From: Vibrio ostreicida
Lineage (GTDB): Bacteria > Pseudomonadota > Gammaproteobacteria > Enterobacterales > Vibrionaceae
Assembly: GCF_013074385.2 (NCBI RefSeq)
Contig: NZ_JABEYA020000005.1
Location: 152,288 to 216,287 of the forward strand
Direction: 5' to 3'
DNA length: 64,000 bases
The first letter of the stretch is position 1. The number at the start of each line of letters is the position of its first letter. Positions 9,742 to 19,157 of the stretch are shown in pieces. A program made the position numbers and the translations under genes. The notes under the pieces were generated by a model. The model was not told the DNA's origin. It did no database searches and saw nothing but the letters and a program-made list of their open reading frames with translations.

Positions 9742-11808
9742 ATGCAGCTGATCGCCAATAAGACTGCACAGTATTTTATCCACAATGAATATCATCAGGT
9801 TTCTTTGGAAGCCGACTACCTGATTTTATGCTCAAAAAACAGCCAAGAACGTATTCCCTTTAATATTTGGAATGGCAAAGTAACGCTAACAAGAGGGCTG
9901 TTGTGGGGAGGATTGCAGTTTTTTGCTCACCCTGAAGGTAACCAGCAACAAGCTTGGTTAATTCAAGGACTGCCTTGGGAGCATTGCCGTGACTTTGCCA
10001 GATCAGCGGTCGCCGCCTATCAAAGATGGCATCAGCATCAATGCGCTCAATTGCATCAATTTATTCCCAAATGGGAAATGGATGTTCAGGGGTTTCAACG
10101 ACAACCTTGTTTCCTCACTCATTCAAAAGTCAACACCTGGCTCGATAAACTCCATCGTAATTTTGCCGAGATGGAAATGACATTAGACGATGCGGTACTG
10201 CGTCTACCGGAAAAAATGTCGGTCATCTTACCGTGGATAACGCAAACCGATGAAACGATGCGTGAGAGAAATCAAGCGTGGATGAAAACCGAACTTGAAA
10301 ACTGGACGGTGCTTTTTTCACAAATTGAATCCTCGCCGTTAAATCTCTCTCAACAACAAGCGGTGTTGCTCAATGATGATAATAACCTCGTACTCGCCGG
10401 TGCGGGCTCTGGAAAAACCAGTGTCTTGACCGCTCGCGTTGCTTATCTGCTCCAAAGCCACCTAGCGCAGGCGCCAGAAATCCTAATGCTCGCATTCGGT
10501 CGCGATGCCGCCGATGAAATGAAACAACGGCTTGAACAAAAAATTGGTTTTAGCGCAGAGCATGTTTCCGTCAATACATTTCACCAATTGGGTCTGCTCA
10601 TTCTCAATCAAGTTGAGAATGAGCCCGTGACGATATCACCCATAGCGTTGAATGAGGATCTCAAGCTTGCTTGGTGCATTGACTGGTTAAAAAAACATTG
10701 GATGACACCGACCGCCTTTAAGCGTTGGCAAAAGCATCTGCAAAAATGGCCGATTGCCTACCTTGCGGGCGACGATGAACTTGGAAGCCATGTCGAAAAC
10801 GCGAAGCTTATCGCTTGGCTTAATCGTCAACTAAACCAATTGGCGGCGTTAGGGTGCACCAAAAAAGACATCCAGCAGAAATTGGTCGATCATCAAGATT
10901 ACACTCGTCTAAACAGCGAATTGTCTTTAGTTTGGCCATGCTATCAAGCTTGGCAAGAAATGTTAAAAAACCAAGGCCATATCGACTTCAATGTCATGAT
11001 CACAAGAGCAACGCAATACGTAGCTAAAGGGAAATTTAACCCGCCTTGGAAATACATCATGATCGATGAATACCAAGACATTTCCCCGCAGCGTTTGGCT
11101 TTGGTGGATGCACTTTGCCAGCAAACCCATGATCCAGGCTGTGTTCTTTTTGCAGTCGGTGATGACTGGCAATCTATCTATGAATTTGCTGGCGCTGATG
11201 TCGACTTAACCACCGGCTTTAGCGATCGCTTTCCTTATTCGACACTCCATCATTTGGACACCACTTATCGTTTCAATAGTCAGATTGGCGATGTCGCTAA
11301 TCGGTTCATTCAAACCAACCCAAACCAGATTGAAAAGCGGTTATCCAGTGCCAAACAACAAAAAACGAAGGCGGTGGCCCTCGCACCAAGTCAGTCTGTT
11401 GAAAAAATACTCGACGAACTAAACAGCAAAGCAAAAGCGGTCCAACATGTCTTATTGTTGGCAAGAAACCATTATCATAAACCCGAACTGTTTGATGAAT
11501 GGAAAAAACAATTTTCGATGTTGTCACTGGCGTTTATGACCTGCCACGCGAGTAAGGGTAAAGAGGCGGATTTTGTTGTTATTCTCTCGGTAGATGAAGG
11601 TCAATTTCCCGCACGAGTAAAAGCGGTTCACATTGATGGTGCCCTGTCGAAGTCGAACGACGCTTTCCCCTATGCCGAAGAAAGGCGACTTTTTTATGTG
11701 TCTCTTACCCGAGCAAAGAAAAAAGTTTGGGTCACCTACACTGGCGCCGGATCCAGTTTCGTCAAAGAATTGAGAGAGCAGGGTTATCCAGTGATCGTCA
11801 GTAAATAG
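9742..11808 (+). CDS. helD: DNA helicase IV (UvrD/Rep superfamily 1)
   Basis: 688 residues from the ATG at 9742, against 684 in E. coli HelD. The frame is open back to a GTG at 9592, but homology and a GAAGGA ribosome site favour 9742. After an N-terminal domain (PFNIWNGKVTLTRGLLWGGL) come the SF1 motifs: Walker A AGAGSGKTS, ALSxxQQAV-like LNLSQQQAVLL before it, DEYQDISPQR (Walker B), VGDDWQSIYEFAGAD, TYRFNSQIGD, TCHASKGKEADFV and ERRLFYVSLTRAKKKV. It is a 3'-5' DNA helicase in replication or repair. Confidence 0.93.
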   Translation: MQLIANKTAQYFIHNEYHQVSLEADYLILCSKNSQERIPFNIWNGKVTLTRGLLWGGLQFFAHPEGNQQQAWLIQGLPWEHCRDFARSAVAAYQRWHQHQCAQLHQFIPKWEMDVQGFQRQPCFLTHSKVNTWLDKLHRNFAEMEMTLDDAVLRLPEKMSVILPWITQTDETMRERNQAWMKTELENWTVLFSQIESSPLNLSQQQAVLLNDDNNLVLAGAGSGKTSVLTARVAYLLQSHLAQAPEILMLAFGRDAADEMKQRLEQKIGFSAEHVSVNTFHQLGLLILNQVENEPVTISPIALNEDLKLAWCIDWLKKHWMTPTAFKRWQKHLQKWPIAYLAGDDELGSHVENAKLIAWLNRQLNQLAALGCTKKDIQQKLVDHQDYTRLNSELSLVWPCYQAWQEMLKNQGHIDFNVMITRATQYVAKGKFNPPWKYIMIDEYQDISPQRLALVDALCQQTHDPGCVLFAVGDDWQSIYEFAGADVDLTTGFSDRFPYSTLHHLDTTYRFNSQIGDVANRFIQTNPNQIEKRLSSAKQQKTKAVALAPSQSVEKILDELNSKAKAVQHVLLLARNHYHKPELFDEWKKQFSMLSLAFMTCHASKGKEADFVVILSVDEGQFPARVKAVHIDGALSKSNDAFPYAEERRLFYVSLTRAKKKVWVTYTGAGSSFVKELREQGYPVIVSK

Positions 11809-11817
11809 GGGAACATT

Positions 11818-12131
11818 ATGAGTATTTTATCGCATTCACCACGACCAACAATGGTAAAATCACCGATAAGATCATTGACTCGCTTCTCAAGCAAAAACTG
11901 GCCGCATACATCCAGACGTTGCCCATTGACAGTCACTCTGTCTGATAGGGTGAAGTGTGTCGGGATAAAGAAACCTTGCTGCTCACAAAAACTCAAATCT
12001 CGTGCTATCAGAGTCTGGAAACCGTGATTGTTTCCATCCATGACGACGATGGCCCTCAGGTGGTTCACGTTCCGTTTAGCGAAGCTTTTAATCCTTATTT
12101 AGCTTGGCTCGAAGGGAATGCACGCCACTGA
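11818..12131 (+). pseudogene. cutA: cutA remnant, frameshifted at the start and with two tandem stops
   Basis: The frame from about 11831 reads YFIAFTTTNNGKITDKIIDS, then KQKLAAYIQTLPIDSHSV. It then hits TGA (11943-11945) and TAG (11946-11948) and resumes in the same frame with GEVCRDKETLLLTKTQIS, ending PYLAWLEGNARH and TGA at 12131. This is a full-length CutA (copper-tolerance trimer) match. The two stops occupy the conserved Trp-Glu/Gln pair. The only nearby ATG (11818) is out of frame, consistent with loss of a 4-bp GAGT repeat unit. Its 3' end overlaps the convergent yjdF-like gene. Confidence 0.85.
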
Positions 12132-12712
12132 ATCACCAGTAAGGTCAACGCGGTGATGGCGCCTAAGGTGTCCATCAACATGTCTTTTTGTGCATCCCAG
12201 ATATCACCTTGGGAACCGAGAAATGCCAAACCTTGCTCTCCTCCCGCCAGTACTGCATACCACCACTCAATGATCTCATAGCCCGCGGCCAAAGACATGA
12301 TTGAAAACAAACCAAATGCCAGCGAAAAACCACGACTGAGTTGTTTTTTACTGCGTAAGTATTCCGCAATCGGGTAGGCGTACAAACCAATTGAAAAGTG
12401 AGCAACGCGATCAAAATTATTACGCTCCGAGTTAATCAATTGATTAAACCAGTCAAATGGGACATGAGCGAAGGTGTACTTAGCACCAATCGTATGTAAG
12501 CCCAACCAAATAAACATTAATACGTAGGCGGTATTGGAAAATCGATAACGGAGTGATGCCACCCAAATGAAAACAAAAATCGCAACAGCGGGAATAATTT
12601 CGGCTATCCATACCGCATGCGACGATGGCGAAATGGCAGAAAAAACAAACACAGCCAAATAGATCAATGTTAAGCCATATAGCGTGAGTGACGAGGTTCT
12701 CGATGAATCCAT
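12095..12712 (-). CDS. YjdF-like membrane protein (DUF2238)
   Basis: 205 residues from the ATG at 12712, which has GGAG 6 bp upstream; the TTG at 12733 is less likely. There are five to six hydrophobic segments. Family-type stretches are LHTIGAKYTFAHVPFDW, NFDRVAHFSIGLYAYPIAEY, GYEIIEWWYAV and SQGDIWDAQKDMLMDTLGA, where conserved Asp and His residues sit beside membrane helices. The function of the family is not established. The last 37 bp overlap the decayed cutA on the opposite strand. Confidence 0.85.
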   Translation of the reverse strand: MDSSRTSSLTLYGLTLIYLAVFVFSAISPSSHAVWIAEIIPAVAIFVFIWVASLRYRFSNTAYVLMFIWLGLHTIGAKYTFAHVPFDWFNQLINSERNNFDRVAHFSIGLYAYPIAEYLRSKKQLSRGFSLAFGLFSIMSLAAGYEIIEWWYAVLAGGEQGLAFLGSQGDIWDAQKDMLMDTLGAITALTLLVIQWRAFPSSQAK

Positions 12713-12941
12713 AAGGCGCTCCCTGAGTAACAATCAATCACATCATGGCATCAAATAAAACAACGTTCAATTAAAAATGTGCCTTTCTTGGTCACAGAGA
12801 AATTAACCATTCGTGTTGAAACACCTGAATATCGCACAGTTAGTGGCCAAATCGTGAGAGCCAGAACAAGTATATTTGATTTTATCTAGAGGTACGCCTT
12901 AAAATCTGGGTTTGTTATTACATAAACAATAAAGTAAAGCC

Positions 12942-13781
12942 ATGAAACTGGAAACTGTCGATTATCTTGCTGAAGACGCTGCCCAGCAGTTTGTTGCCTC
13001 TCTGCGAGAAACTGGATTTGGTGTGTTAAAAAACCACCCGATTCCAAAACAACTTGTCGAGTCTATCTATGAAAACTGGCATCAGTTTTTTTTGACCGAA
13101 CGTAAGAACGAATTTACGTATAACGTCGATACTCAGGATGGATACTTTCCGCCGAGCGTGTCCGAAGTGGCTAAAGGCCACAACGTAAAAGACATTAAAG
13201 AATACTTTCACGTTTACCCATGGGGACAAATACCTGAAGAGTTGAAACAGCAAATTCTTGATTACTACAATCAAGCCAACGCATTCGCTCAAGAGCTGTT
13301 AGGGTGGGTCGAAGACTACGCCCCCAAAGACGTACAGGATAAGTTTTCAGTGGCTTTGTCTGAAATGATTAACGCCAGTGATAAGACCTTACTTCGTATT
13401 TTGCATTACCCTCCAATGACAGGCGAAGAAGAGCCCGGTGCTATTCGAGCAGCGGCGCATGAAGATATTAATCTTCTCACAGTATTACCTGCAGCCAACG
13501 AGCCAGGACTGCAAGTGAAGAGTAAAGAAGGCGAATGGATTGATGTGCCTTGTGACTTTGGTAACCTGATTATAAATATTGGCGATATGCTTCAGGAAGC
13601 GTCAGGCGGGTATTTTCCGTCGACCACCCATAGAGTGATCAATCCAACCGGTGCTCGTCAGGAACAATCGCGCATCTCTCTGCCGTTGTTTTTGCACCCG
13701 AAACCTGATGTCATTCTTTCTGAACGTCACACCGCAAAAAGTTATCTACAAGAGCGCTTACGGGAATTAGGCGTCCTTTAA
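12942..13781 (+). CDS. Isopenicillin-N-synthase-family 2OG-Fe(II) oxygenase
   Basis: 279 residues. An N-terminal DIOX_N-like region (FVASLRETGFGVLKNHPIP) is followed by the double-stranded beta-helix. The iron ligands are visible as HED in AAHEDINLLTVLP (near residue 178) and His in STTHRVINP (near 230), then the 2-oxoglutarate-binding RISLPLF. It would couple 2-oxoglutarate decarboxylation to oxidation of an unknown substrate; the family name does not imply antibiotic synthesis. It is monocistronic with its own terminator. Confidence 0.85.
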   Translation: MKLETVDYLAEDAAQQFVASLRETGFGVLKNHPIPKQLVESIYENWHQFFLTERKNEFTYNVDTQDGYFPPSVSEVAKGHNVKDIKEYFHVYPWGQIPEELKQQILDYYNQANAFAQELLGWVEDYAPKDVQDKFSVALSEMINASDKTLLRILHYPPMTGEEEPGAIRAAAHEDINLLTVLPAANEPGLQVKSKEGEWIDVPCDFGNLIINIGDMLQEASGGYFPSTTHRVINPTGARQEQSRISLPLFLHPKPDVILSERHTAKSYLQERLRELGVL

Positions 13782-13801
13782 AAGCAGTGAGCAACAACAC
13801 A

Positions 13802-13829
13802 AGAGTCAGCCATCGCTGGCTCTTTTTTT
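13802..13829 (+). terminator. Rho-independent terminator after the oxygenase gene
   Basis: The stem GAGTCAGC / GCTGGCTC (one G-T pair) with loop CATC is followed by a T7 run, 20 bp after the oxygenase stop. Confidence 0.85.
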
Positions 13830-13916
13830 GGGCGATGATCAGTAAATATGAGATATTCACTCGACAAACGGCCTGTTTTGGATTTTGATTAATAATAAAC
13901 CCCTATTAGAGTGCCT

Positions 13917-14534
13917 ATGAACGAGCATCAGGAAGTGGCAGCCCAGTTTCAGCAGTATATGGAAAACCCTTTGCTGTGGCCCATAATGGAAGTCCTCAGA
14001 AAGCAACCTTCAGGCTGGAAAGTACATACACTTTCCGCCCACCTTAATGAGCTTGAGCTCTTACCTGTGCTAGACGACGCACCCGATAAAGATCTCTTTA
14101 AGCGTAATTTCCTAATCATGAATGCCCTGTATCAACTTCAAGAAACCCTTTATCCGGACAATTGGTTGCAAGTACAGGCGATGGATATTGCTTTATTGCC
14201 ACAGTCCCAAGTGTTTGGCCATGAGATCGATGTGGCCGACCCTCTGAGAGACTATTACCTAGACTGGCATAACTACGAAGCTGAAGAAGGTGAAGTTAAG
14301 CGCCTACTCAACGAGTTCTGGACTCGTTATCGGGAGTTTGTCGGGAGTACAAACGGCAATGATATGGACCGAGCGAAAGCCTTGTCTCTGTTTGAGTTAC
14401 CCCATGATGCCAGTCCGACGGAAATCCGAAAAACTTGGAGAAAACTGGCTTTAAAATGGCACCCCGATAGGGAAAATGGTAACAGTGATCGTTTTCGGAT
14501 ACTGTGCGAGGCGTGGCACGTACTGCGTCATTAG
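13917..14534 (+). CDS. DnaJ-related protein with C-terminal J domain
   Basis: 205 residues from the ATG at 13917; a GTG two codons earlier is possible. The N-terminal two thirds match the DnaJ-related domain (EVLRKQPSGWKVHTLSAHL, FLIMNALYQLQ). The last 65 residues are a J domain (ALSLFELPHDASPTEIRKTW) with the HPD tripeptide intact in LKWHPDRENG. It is therefore a probable co-chaperone able to stimulate DnaK-type ATPase. It has no Gly/Phe or zinc-finger region, so it is not DnaJ itself. Confidence 0.85.
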   Translation: MNEHQEVAAQFQQYMENPLLWPIMEVLRKQPSGWKVHTLSAHLNELELLPVLDDAPDKDLFKRNFLIMNALYQLQETLYPDNWLQVQAMDIALLPQSQVFGHEIDVADPLRDYYLDWHNYEAEEGEVKRLLNEFWTRYREFVGSTNGNDMDRAKALSLFELPHDASPTEIRKTWRKLALKWHPDRENGNSDRFRILCEAWHVLRH

Positions 14535-14551
14535 ACTTAGACAACTTTAGT

Positions 14552-14575
14552 AAAGCGCCCAAATGGGCGCTTTTT
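14552..14575. terminator. Bidirectional terminator
   Basis: AAAGCGCCCA and TGGGCGCTTT pair, flanked by A-rich and T-rich ends. It sits midway between the converging DnaJ-related and ABC-class ATPase genes and ends both transcripts. Confidence 0.85.
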
Positions 14576-14580
14576 AACGC

Positions 14581-16242
14581 TTAGGCATTGGCTTTAAATT
14601 GGGCCTTCCTCAATCGATTCAATGCGGCCATGACATCCACCGTTCTTGGTTTTGCAAGATCACCTTGCTTAGGCATCTGCTCGGCCCAGTCACCGTCAAG
14701 AATGGCTTGGATATCTTGCGCTGGTTTGCTAGCCCAACCCGGTATCTGCGCCAATTGAAACCAAAGCCAGCCAATCGCATTAATTTCTGAGCTGGATTCC
14801 AACTGTTCAAGTGCACTGAGATCCGTAAACTCTTTACCAAATCGTAAGCTGTCCAGTCCCTTCGCTGACACTCTAAACTTCCCCTCCGACAAAAGAGCAA
14901 GCAATACCGCTCTGTTCAACGCCCTTGGTCGAAAAGTCGCGAGCGTGTTTTCACATTCATTGTTCCGTTGCGTAGGATGGCGTTTGATCACTTGCTGGGC
15001 TTTTTCTGTGACATCTACAGCCTGATAGTCATGCATTTGGATAACAGTATCAGCCACATCAAGATAGTCACCAGAGCCGCCCATCACAATCAGCGTCGAA
15101 ATATTCAGATCATCACGCAATTGCCCAATGCGATCGACCAAAGGGGTAATCGGTTCATCACCCTTGGCAACCAATGCCTGCATCCGCTCGTCTCTGATCA
15201 TAAAGTTGGTAGCGGAAGTGTCCTCATCGATCAAGATACTCTGCGCACCCGCTTCAATCGATTCTTGTAACCAAGCCGCTTGTGACGTTGACCCTGACGC
15301 GTCTTGCGTCGAGAAATTTCGAGTATCTCTGCCCATAGGGAGGTGATTAATGTAGTTGGACAGATCAAGGCTATGAACACATCGGCCGTCTTCAGCGCGG
15401 ATCTTAATCGCATTAGGATTCGTGACCACTTTTTCACGACCATCACCAGGAATGTGATTGTAGATTGAGCGTTCAATCGCGTTGAGCAGGGTTGACTTAC
15501 CATGAAACCCCCCGCCGACAATCAGAGTAATCCCACTGCGGATGCCTAAACCTTGCAATTCACCCTGATTCGGGGTGCTGATCGACACTTGCAGTGACGG
15601 AGGCGCCTGCATAGCAATCGCGTCCTTCATTGGTAGATCGCTGTTGCCCGCTAGCCTTGGTAACACAGAGCCATTCCCCACAAAGGCCACCAAACCCAGC
15701 GTATCAAGCTGACGACGAATAGCGTCTTGATCTTCAATGGTTTCGCAGTGATGGATTAAAGCCGGTTTATCAAGTTCACGCTCGATCGTCGCACGGCGAA
15801 TAAACTTAGGGAGATGAAAAGTCAGCATATTAATGGCTTTCTTACCCAGCACTGAACGACCTTCAGCAGGCAGGTTAACCCGAAACCTGAGTTCAATTCC
15901 TTCTTGAGTAAACACCACCGCGGTGCTGTCCATCACCGTTTGTCCGGTTAAAGCGATGCTAATGTTGTTGTCTTGTTTCGCAAGTTCTGAAAAACGACGG
16001 GCAATGAAGTCACGGGCGGCCATCTGATAAGAAGGGGAGGTGTCTTTTAACCAAGCTAAATCCGTGACAGACCATGGGCGAACAGCACGTACTCTTGATG
16101 CCGATGCAAAAGGGTCTGACTGAACGTAATCAATGAAAAAGGTGTAATCACTGAAGTCATATTGACCTTTGATTTGCTGATAAGCACGATAATTTTGCTT
16201 TTCGATTTTCTTTAGTGTGGCGGTTAATAGATCCATAGACAT
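14581..16242 (-). CDS. ABC-class ATPase (PF09818-type, function unknown)
   Basis: 553 residues with no membrane segment. The Walker A is in LIVGGGFHGKSTLLNAIE (near 245), followed by IPGDGREKVVTNPNAIKIRA. The signature-like SGSTSQAAWLQESIEAGAQS and a Walker B ILIDEDTSATNFMIRD (near 340) follow. This is the standalone ABC-class ATPase family that is not part of a transporter. No partner gene is adjacent. Two in-frame ATGs (16242, 16236) both lack a strong ribosome site, so the exact start is uncertain by two residues. Confidence 0.85.
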   Translation of the reverse strand: MSMDLLTATLKKIEKQNYRAYQQIKGQYDFSDYTFFIDYVQSDPFASASRVRAVRPWSVTDLAWLKDTSPSYQMAARDFIARRFSELAKQDNNISIALTGQTVMDSTAVVFTQEGIELRFRVNLPAEGRSVLGKKAINMLTFHLPKFIRRATIERELDKPALIHHCETIEDQDAIRRQLDTLGLVAFVGNGSVLPRLAGNSDLPMKDAIAMQAPPSLQVSISTPNQGELQGLGIRSGITLIVGGGFHGKSTLLNAIERSIYNHIPGDGREKVVTNPNAIKIRAEDGRCVHSLDLSNYINHLPMGRDTRNFSTQDASGSTSQAAWLQESIEAGAQSILIDEDTSATNFMIRDERMQALVAKGDEPITPLVDRIGQLRDDLNISTLIVMGGSGDYLDVADTVIQMHDYQAVDVTEKAQQVIKRHPTQRNNECENTLATFRPRALNRAVLLALLSEGKFRVSAKGLDSLRFGKEFTDLSALEQLESSSEINAIGWLWFQLAQIPGWASKPAQDIQAILDGDWAEQMPKQGDLAKPRTVDVMAALNRLRKAQFKANA

Positions 16243-16306
16243 TCACAAGCGAGATAAACTGAGGCCGAGATTATAAGAACCCATGGCCAGTGAGTAAAGA
16301 AATTAA

Positions 16307-18217
16307 CTACTGATAGGACAGGTTTGCCGTTCCAGATGAGTATTGGCTGATGAGTCCAACTTCAAATTCATCACAAGGCATAGGTTTACCGTAAAAATAG
16401 CCTTGTCCATATTCACAGCCTTGACTGATGATAAAGTTTTCCTGAGTTTTAGTCTCTATGCCTTCCACCGTCACTTTTAAGTTTAACTTTTTGGCAACGC
16501 TGATAATTGAACGGACGATTTCTTTATCTTCTTCGCTTTCGTCGAGCTGGTGAACGAAGCTTTTATCGACTTTTATCGCATCAAATGGGTATTTCTTAAG
16601 ATAATTGAAAGACGCATAGCCCGTACCAAAATCATCAAGTGACAGCGTCACACCTAAATCGTGCAAAGAGTTCAGTGTATTTCGAGCAGCGACTTCATCA
16701 GCAATCAAACCGCTTTCTGTGATCTCCAATTCAAGAAATCTGGCTGGAAGTTGGTAGGCAATAAGCAGATCTTTGATTTGTTGCGATAGATTCGGATTCG
16801 CTAGCTGAATAGCTGAAGTGTTGACCGCTATCTTAAAATCATCGGTGTATTCCATCCATTGGGCGGCTTTGGTGATGGCTGAACGCAACACGAAGCTGCC
16901 GACTTCAAATATTAACCCATTTTGTTCCGCCATATGGATTAACGCTTCATTGGAAATATCGCCCAAAATTGGGTGGCGCCACCTTAAGAGTGCTTCAGCA
17001 CCGATCCATTTGTGGGTGGTAGGAGAGACTTTCGGCTGGAAATACAGCAACAAGTCATCATTTCTGACCGCTTGCAACAAATAGCTTTCTAACTGATTGA
17101 AGTTATTTTGGCTCTCCGATATCGCCTGCGAGTAAAAACTGTATTTATGACCAGAATCTTTACAAGACTGCATCGCTTCAGCGGCATATTTTAACAATTT
17201 AGTCTGACATTCAGTATCATCCGTTGTGCTGATCCCCATGTACGCATTGAGGTGCAACTTATCACCTTCAACCTCAAATTGAGACTGGCTGATTTCCACT
17301 AGTTGTTGGCACAAAATATTGAGATCATGATCAAGACAATGTGATTCAATCAACAACACTAAATCGGTTGATGTCGGCCTCGCAATCTTAAGTTCATAGT
17401 GGCTCAAGTCACCTAATCTGCGATGATACTGAATCAATACCTCTTCCCAACAGGCGTACCCATACTTGGATTGAATACGGCAACCATTGGTAAAACCAAT
17501 GTGAACCGCAGCGGCTTTGAATGTCTCATTGCCACTCACATCAGTAATATAATCTTGTGCTTGTTGTTCAAGTGCTACGCGATTCAAAAAACCGGTACCA
17601 AGATCATGCGATCTTTGGTAATGGATGGTCTGTTCCGCTGCTTTACGTTTGTTAATTTCAGTATTCAAGCAGTAGTTGAGGTTGACCAGATCTTGAGTGC
17701 GTGTTCTCACTCTGGATTTAAGTTCAACGTTGTAATGCTTCAACTTTTCGTTCTGATAGAGGGATTCGAGTTGAGCTTCAATCGTCGCCCTGAAACTTTC
17801 AATCAATTTTTGGTAGACGGGGGAATAGCTGTTTTCTTTATCATCGAGAACACAGATGGTTCCAAAGACATCGCCATTTGGCCAATTCAACGGAATGCCA
17901 CAGTAAGACACCATGCCATGCTTGAGATCTGGGTTATTTTGCCACTGAGTCTCCAGCTGCGCATTACTGACCACTAAAGGACGTTGTTCACCAATAACAG
18001 CTTCACAATATAAGCCTTGCCCTAGAGACTCGGCATCGCCAACGTGGTAGGGGTGATTGCTTTGGTTGGCCGCAAAGACATGAATATGTTGCGGGTAAAC
18101 ACGCATGATCAGCGCGGCCGGGACAGAGATAATTTCAGCCAATAAATCGACAATGTTCTGCCAGCCATTCGAGATATCTTCTGGAATGACCAAATTCATA
18201 GTATCAATTTTTGACAT
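16307..18217 (-). CDS. GAF / degenerate GGDEF / EAL cyclic-di-GMP phosphodiesterase
   Basis: 636 residues, soluble. A GAF domain (about 15-150) is followed by a short coiled coil (about 155-200). The GGDEF-like domain (200-355) has STDLV where GGDEF should be, so it is not a cyclase. The EAL domain (375-620) is intact: EAL at 408-410, LELEITES, LDDFGTGYASFNYLKKYP and VTVEGIET. It therefore probably hydrolyses c-di-GMP in response to a signal bound by GAF. It is separated from tesA by a 337-bp gap. Confidence 0.9.
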   Translation of the reverse strand: MSKIDTMNLVIPEDISNGWQNIVDLLAEIISVPAALIMRVYPQHIHVFAANQSNHPYHVGDAESLGQGLYCEAVIGEQRPLVVSNAQLETQWQNNPDLKHGMVSYCGIPLNWPNGDVFGTICVLDDKENSYSPVYQKLIESFRATIEAQLESLYQNEKLKHYNVELKSRVRTRTQDLVNLNYCLNTEINKRKAAEQTIHYQRSHDLGTGFLNRVALEQQAQDYITDVSGNETFKAAAVHIGFTNGCRIQSKYGYACWEEVLIQYHRRLGDLSHYELKIARPTSTDLVLLIESHCLDHDLNILCQQLVEISQSQFEVEGDKLHLNAYMGISTTDDTECQTKLLKYAAEAMQSCKDSGHKYSFYSQAISESQNNFNQLESYLLQAVRNDDLLLYFQPKVSPTTHKWIGAEALLRWRHPILGDISNEALIHMAEQNGLIFEVGSFVLRSAITKAAQWMEYTDDFKIAVNTSAIQLANPNLSQQIKDLLIAYQLPARFLELEITESGLIADEVAARNTLNSLHDLGVTLSLDDFGTGYASFNYLKKYPFDAIKVDKSFVHQLDESEEDKEIVRSIISVAKKLNLKVTVEGIETKTQENFIISQGCEYGQGYFYGKPMPCDEFEVGLISQYSSGTANLSYQ

Positions 18218-18554
18218 ACGTTTTTGTCCCTATTTCCTTAGTCATTGTTACGTCAACACTTTCCTGGGCCGAGACTGTTCAGCACGATCACTAGCCACTG
18301 AACGCTGTGTTTCAAAAACGAGTGTTTATTAGGAAATGCTAAGGGCTAAAGCGCAATTTGTCTCTCAAATAGAAGGGTGACTTGCCGCGGTTCTTATTTA
18401 TAAGACAAACAACAAGCAACGCGGTGCCATTGATCCCCATCGCGATTCAGTACGTATAAAACAACGCTTGAACGGCCGTTGTAGCCTCTTTTCCACTGGA
18501 GTGGTCACCAAGAGCGTGAATGATCTCAGTGTTGAACAGATGGCAATCAATGGG
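18218..18554. other. Gap between PDE and tesA genes with a possible gene remnant
   Basis: No intact gene is seen in these 337 bp. On the minus strand, 18394-18504 is an open stretch of protein-like composition (KRGYNGRSSVVLYVLNRDGD, then QWHRVACCLSYK and stop). Just upstream another frame gives a plausible continuation (CHLFNTEIIHALGDHSSGK). Together they could be the end of a small frameshifted gene. I cannot name a family. Confidence 0.3.
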
Positions 18555-19157
18555 TTAGAGATAATTGATTAATTCATTGGCAACGAAATCAGCGATCCAA
18601 GGCTGTGCCACCGCCTTAGGATGAAGGCCGTCGTCCATCATCCATCCAGTGCGAGTGATCACGCCTTCGAGGAAGAAAGGGATAAGAGGAACATTAAGCT
18701 GATGAGACAATTGAGGATAAATGGCAGAGAAGGCTTGAGTATATCGTTTGCCGTAATTGGGCAAAACGTGTATTTGCATCAGCAAGGGTTCAGCGTCAGC
18801 TTGCTTGACCAATTGGATAAGTTGAGTCAGGTTGGATTGAATGTGGTTCGGGGGAAACCCTCTCAGACCATCATTGGCTCCGAGTTCGATAAGCACTATG
18901 TCAGGCGTATGCTCAGATAATAACGCGGGTAAGCGGGCAATGCCGTTACCTGTGGTATCACCGGAAATACTGCCGTTCACCACGGTCACTGATTTTCCTT
19001 TTTGTTCCATGACACCCGCTAACAAAGTGGGCCATGCTTTTTCGAGAGGCATCTGATATCCTGCACTCAAACTGTCACCAATAATCAACAGCTTAGCAGC
19101 ATTGACTGGCAGGGAAGTCATGAGGCTCATCAAGACAAAGGAAAATATTCGAATCAT
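18555..19157 (-). CDS. tesA: TesA, multifunctional acyl-CoA thioesterase I / lysophospholipase L1
   Basis: 200 residues from the ATG at 19157. A signal peptide (MIRIFSFVLMSLMTSLPVNA) is followed by the SGNH blocks: GDSLSAGYQMP (catalytic Ser), GSISGDTTGNG, ELGANDGLRG and DDGLHPKAVAQ (catalytic Asp and His). It is a periplasmic hydrolase of acyl-CoA, lysophospholipid and ester substrates. It is divergent from ybbA, as in E. coli. Its start shares the tetranucleotide CATG with the ybbA start. Confidence 0.93.
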   Translation of the reverse strand: MIRIFSFVLMSLMTSLPVNAAKLLIIGDSLSAGYQMPLEKAWPTLLAGVMEQKGKSVTVVNGSISGDTTGNGIARLPALLSEHTPDIVLIELGANDGLRGFPPNHIQSNLTQLIQLVKQADAEPLLMQIHVLPNYGKRYTQAFSAIYPQLSHQLNVPLIPFFLEGVITRTGWMMDDGLHPKAVAQPWIADFVANELINYL

